DNA from: CAZBZG01 sp964496245
Lineage (GTDB): Bacteria > Planctomycetota > SZUA-567
DNA: 15,272 bases
Direction: 5' to 3'
Assembly (NCBI GenBank): GCA_964496245.1
Contig: CAZBZG010000095.1
Span: 1-15,272 of the forward strand
In this document: positions 13,384 through 15,272 of the stretch, in pieces
How positions within the stretch are numbered: the stretch's first letter is position 1
Layout of the letters: every line of letters starts with the position of its first letter
Made by a program: the position numbers and the translations under genes
The notes under the pieces: model-generated
What the model was told of the DNA's origin: nothing
The model's input: the letters and a program-made list of their open reading frames with translations, nothing else
Database searches by the model: none

Positions 13384-15272
13384 TCAATAGCGCCGGATGC
13401 CGACAAGGCGCAGCGTATGCGGCGCAAGCTGCCGGATCTTGAGCCGGCGGTTGTAGAAGTCGAGGTCGGTGCGCATCTGCCGGGCCTGGCGCGGCGGCAG
13501 GGCGCTCACGTCCTCGCGGATGTAGAGGTCGCGCACGCCGACGAACTCCTGCCACTTGTCCTGCGGCACCAGGCCGAGCTTGTCCAGATCGACCGCGAGG
13601 TCGACCGGCTTGGCCTGCTTCCGGTCGTAGTTGAAGACGCCGAGCACCACTCGGTCGTAGCCTTCGGCCTCTCCCTGGGCGGGCACGCGCCAGAGCGAGA
13701 CCAGGATATCCGCATCCGCGCTCTTCACGTATGGATTGCGCCAGTAGGGATGGTAGACCACGCCCTCCTCGTTCAAGCCCCAGTCGAGAACCGATTGGGG
13801 CATCTTGGTCATGTCCGCGTGCGGGAAGTTCTTGTCATAGTGGCGGGGCCGCAAATAGGGATTGCGCCAGGAATCGTGCATCCAGACCCACTCGGTCTGG
13901 CCCGCCTTGAACGGGGCGCAGGCCGTCTTGTCTTCGGCCACCGGCACGCTCATCCAGCAGATCGTGGTCCCCCAGTTGTGCGGCACGGACATGGCCCGCA
14001 TGCGCGCGACCGGGTAGTAGTCGATCCAGTCGAGGTCGGTCATGTCCAGGTTCCAGTGGCGCTCCCCGTCGAGCACGGCGGTCAGCCAGGGCATGGCCAC
14101 GGTCACGTACGCGTTCGTGCTGTGCGAACCGTTGCAGAAGGGCAGCAGCCCGTTGTCATGTGCCGTGGCGTGCAGGCGCATGAAGAACCGCCGCTGGTTC
14201 CATCCGTTGTACCCGGGCTGCACCCGGCCGTCGGGCAGGCGATAGGGCAGGCCCGTCAGCAGGTCCGTGAACTGCGTGGGAAAGGTGATGTCCCAGTACG
14301 TGGAGACAACGCCGCCTTCACGGAAGGCGCGATCGAAGAGATACATGGCATAATCGATGCAGGACGGGTTCCACGGCCGCTGGCCGCTGGCGGACCACTC
14401 GCTGCCGAAGTAGCGGTAGAGATGGTTCTCCAGGGTGATGGGGCCGTATCCGCTCAGGGTGAAGGACATGTGCGCCCAGTTGACGCCCGTGCGCGCCCGG
14501 TACGGGCCGAAGGGCAGGTTCTTATTCACGTGCGCGTCCGCAGGGCCGTACTTCTCGAACCCCTCTTCTTTCTGTTGCTTCCAGAGCTCGGCCCACTCCG
14601 CGGGATAGCGCGATTCCGGATGGATGATGTTGTACTGGCCTTTGCGGACGAACTTGCCGGTCTTGGAATCCTTGCGCACCCCGCGGTGGGGCACCACAAA
14701 CGTCCCGTCGTCCGTGGCGCTCAGCATGCGCCAGCCCTTCTGGAGCGGCTTGAAGGGCGTGGCATTGTAGCTGAACGACACGGTCCGCTCTGCGTCGAGC
14801 TGGGCCGGCTTGCCGATCAGGTTGTTGCGAAAGACCACCTCCCCGGCCCGGCCGACCGCCTCGTGCGCGGGCACTTCGTCGACCGGAAACCAGCCCTTGT
14901 CGTTGTCCGCCCACCACAGGAAGCCGCGTTGATCGCTGCCGATCCAGACCGTGGGGTAGAAGGAGCCGACCGTCATCCGGCTGCCCGAGATGCCGGTGTC
15001 GAGGGTCGACCAGAGCGGGCCGTTCTCGTCTTTCGGCAGGAGCGTGGCTGTCTTGCTCGAGAAGTTGCCGCCCGGGCCGACACAGAAGAGGCAGTCCGCG
15101 TCCGCTCGGCGCACGGGATACTCGATGCGCAGGGCATCGATCTTCACGGGCTTGCCGTCCTTGGGCGCATACGTCAGGTCCACGTAGACCAGCCCGTCCT
15201 GTTCGACCCATCCTTGGGCCGAGAAGGTCACCGGCCCGCACGCGGCCGTGCCCGCAAAGCGGACGCGCCAGT
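13384..15272 (-). CDS. Third glycosidase-like paralogue (DUF6067/GH123-like), 5' partial
   Basis: The frame is open past the GTG at 15231 to the window end (upstream residues WRVRFAGTAACGP), so the N-terminus is missing; 628 residues are visible, ending ...RLVGIRRY and stop at 13386-13384. The visible part begins in a beta-sandwich (VYVDLTYAPKDG) and contains IGSDQRGFLWWADNDKGW, matching AEERGLCWFADNEAGW and AERGLCWFADDERGW of the other two proteins. STYWDITFPT carries the Asp (codon 14292-14290) equivalent to LYFDN. CNGSHSTNAY and NLDMTDLDW follow, then a C-terminal beta domain with DLAVDLDKLGL, matching DLDRLGL. It is clearly more diverged from the other two than they are from each other. 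The N-terminal modules and any signal peptide cannot be judged. It converges on the regulator gene across the repeat-filled spacer. A secreted glycan-active role is inferred. Confidence 0.85.
   Translation of the reverse strand, partial: WRVRFAGTAACGPVTFSAQGWVEQDGLVYVDLTYAPKDGKPVKIDALRIEYPVRRADADCLFCVGPGGNFSSKTATLLPKDENGPLWSTLDTGISGSRMTVGSFYPTVWIGSDQRGFLWWADNDKGWFPVDEVPAHEAVGRAGEVVFRNNLIGKPAQLDAERTVSFSYNATPFKPLQKGWRMLSATDDGTFVVPHRGVRKDSKTGKFVRKGQYNIIHPESRYPAEWAELWKQQKEEGFEKYGPADAHVNKNLPFGPYRARTGVNWAHMSFTLSGYGPITLENHLYRYFGSEWSASGQRPWNPSCIDYAMYLFDRAFREGGVVSTYWDITFPTQFTDLLTGLPYRLPDGRVQPGYNGWNQRRFFMRLHATAHDNGLLPFCNGSHSTNAYVTVAMPWLTAVLDGERHWNLDMTDLDWIDYYPVARMRAMSVPHNWGTTICWMSVPVAEDKTACAPFKAGQTEWVWMHDSWRNPYLRPRHYDKNFPHADMTKMPQSVLDWGLNEEGVVYHPYWRNPYVKSADADILVSLWRVPAQGEAEGYDRVVLGVFNYDRKQAKPVDLAVDLDKLGLVPQDKWQEFVGVRDLYIREDVSALPPRQARQMRTDLDFYNRRLKIRQLAPHTLRLVGIRRY

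Noticed and set aside
12955..13427. Small minus-strand open frames through the tandem repeats (LTLP repeats and similar)
   Set aside because: The peptides are translations of simple repeats and overlapping frames, with no ribosome binding site or domain.
15229..15231. GTG at 15231 as the start of the third glycosidase-like gene
   Set aside because: The frame continues open to the window end and the start would fall inside a beta-sandwich domain.

Overview
The window looks like a carbohydrate-degradation locus from a GC-rich bacterium of the PVC group (Lentisphaerota, Kiritimatiellota or a near relative). Three things suggest this: a Lentisphaerae/Planctomycetes-style prepilin-like protein (FTLVELLVVIAIISIL N-terminus), a GntR helix-turn-helix fused to a LacI-type sugar sensor, and several very large LamG/PA14/glycosidase-like proteins with close paralogues side by side. 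A run of 10 N shows that this is a draft assembly, plausibly metagenomic. The phylum is inferred from gene style, not demonstrated.

Layout. Positions 3-4748 (+) hold the 3' part of a giant LamG-LamG-PA14-glycosidase-like protein whose start lies outside the window. Positions 4798-7139 (+) hold a cytoplasmic-looking GH65-like six-hairpin glycosidase, interrupted by the N run at 6394-6403. Positions 7140-7418 are a convergent spacer packed with hairpins, including a REPIN-like double hairpin. On the minus strand, a prepilin-like gene (11426-10578) is followed 78 bp later by a secreted PA14/glycosidase-like gene (10499-7419), and the two probably form one operon. Divergent from them is the regulator (11829-12932, +). 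Positions 12933-13383 are non-coding and hold a 12-bp tandem repeat, a 236-bp element with perfect 12-bp terminal inverted repeats and a nested internal stem, and a pyrimidine tandem repeat. Positions 13384-15272 (-) carry a third glycosidase-like paralogue, cut by the window end.

The three large proteins share a core resembling the family annotated as 'glycoside hydrolase domain-containing' (DUF6067/GH123-like). Shared landmarks are a [FW][GI]x.{2}RG.{2}W[FW]ADN-like motif, a Y[FW]D[NI]xF motif, an NLD motif and a C-terminal beta domain. A plausible model is that the secreted or surface proteins cut an external polysaccharide or glycan, the GH65-like enzyme processes the imported oligosaccharides, and the GntR-LacI regulator senses a sugar and controls the divergent prepilin-glycosidase operon. 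The substrate cannot be read from the sequence.

The least explained parts are the intergenic repeats: the 236-bp inverted-repeat element with tandem repeats on both sides, the REPIN-like element, and an AT-rich palindrome overlapping an extended -10 promoter between the operon and the regulator.
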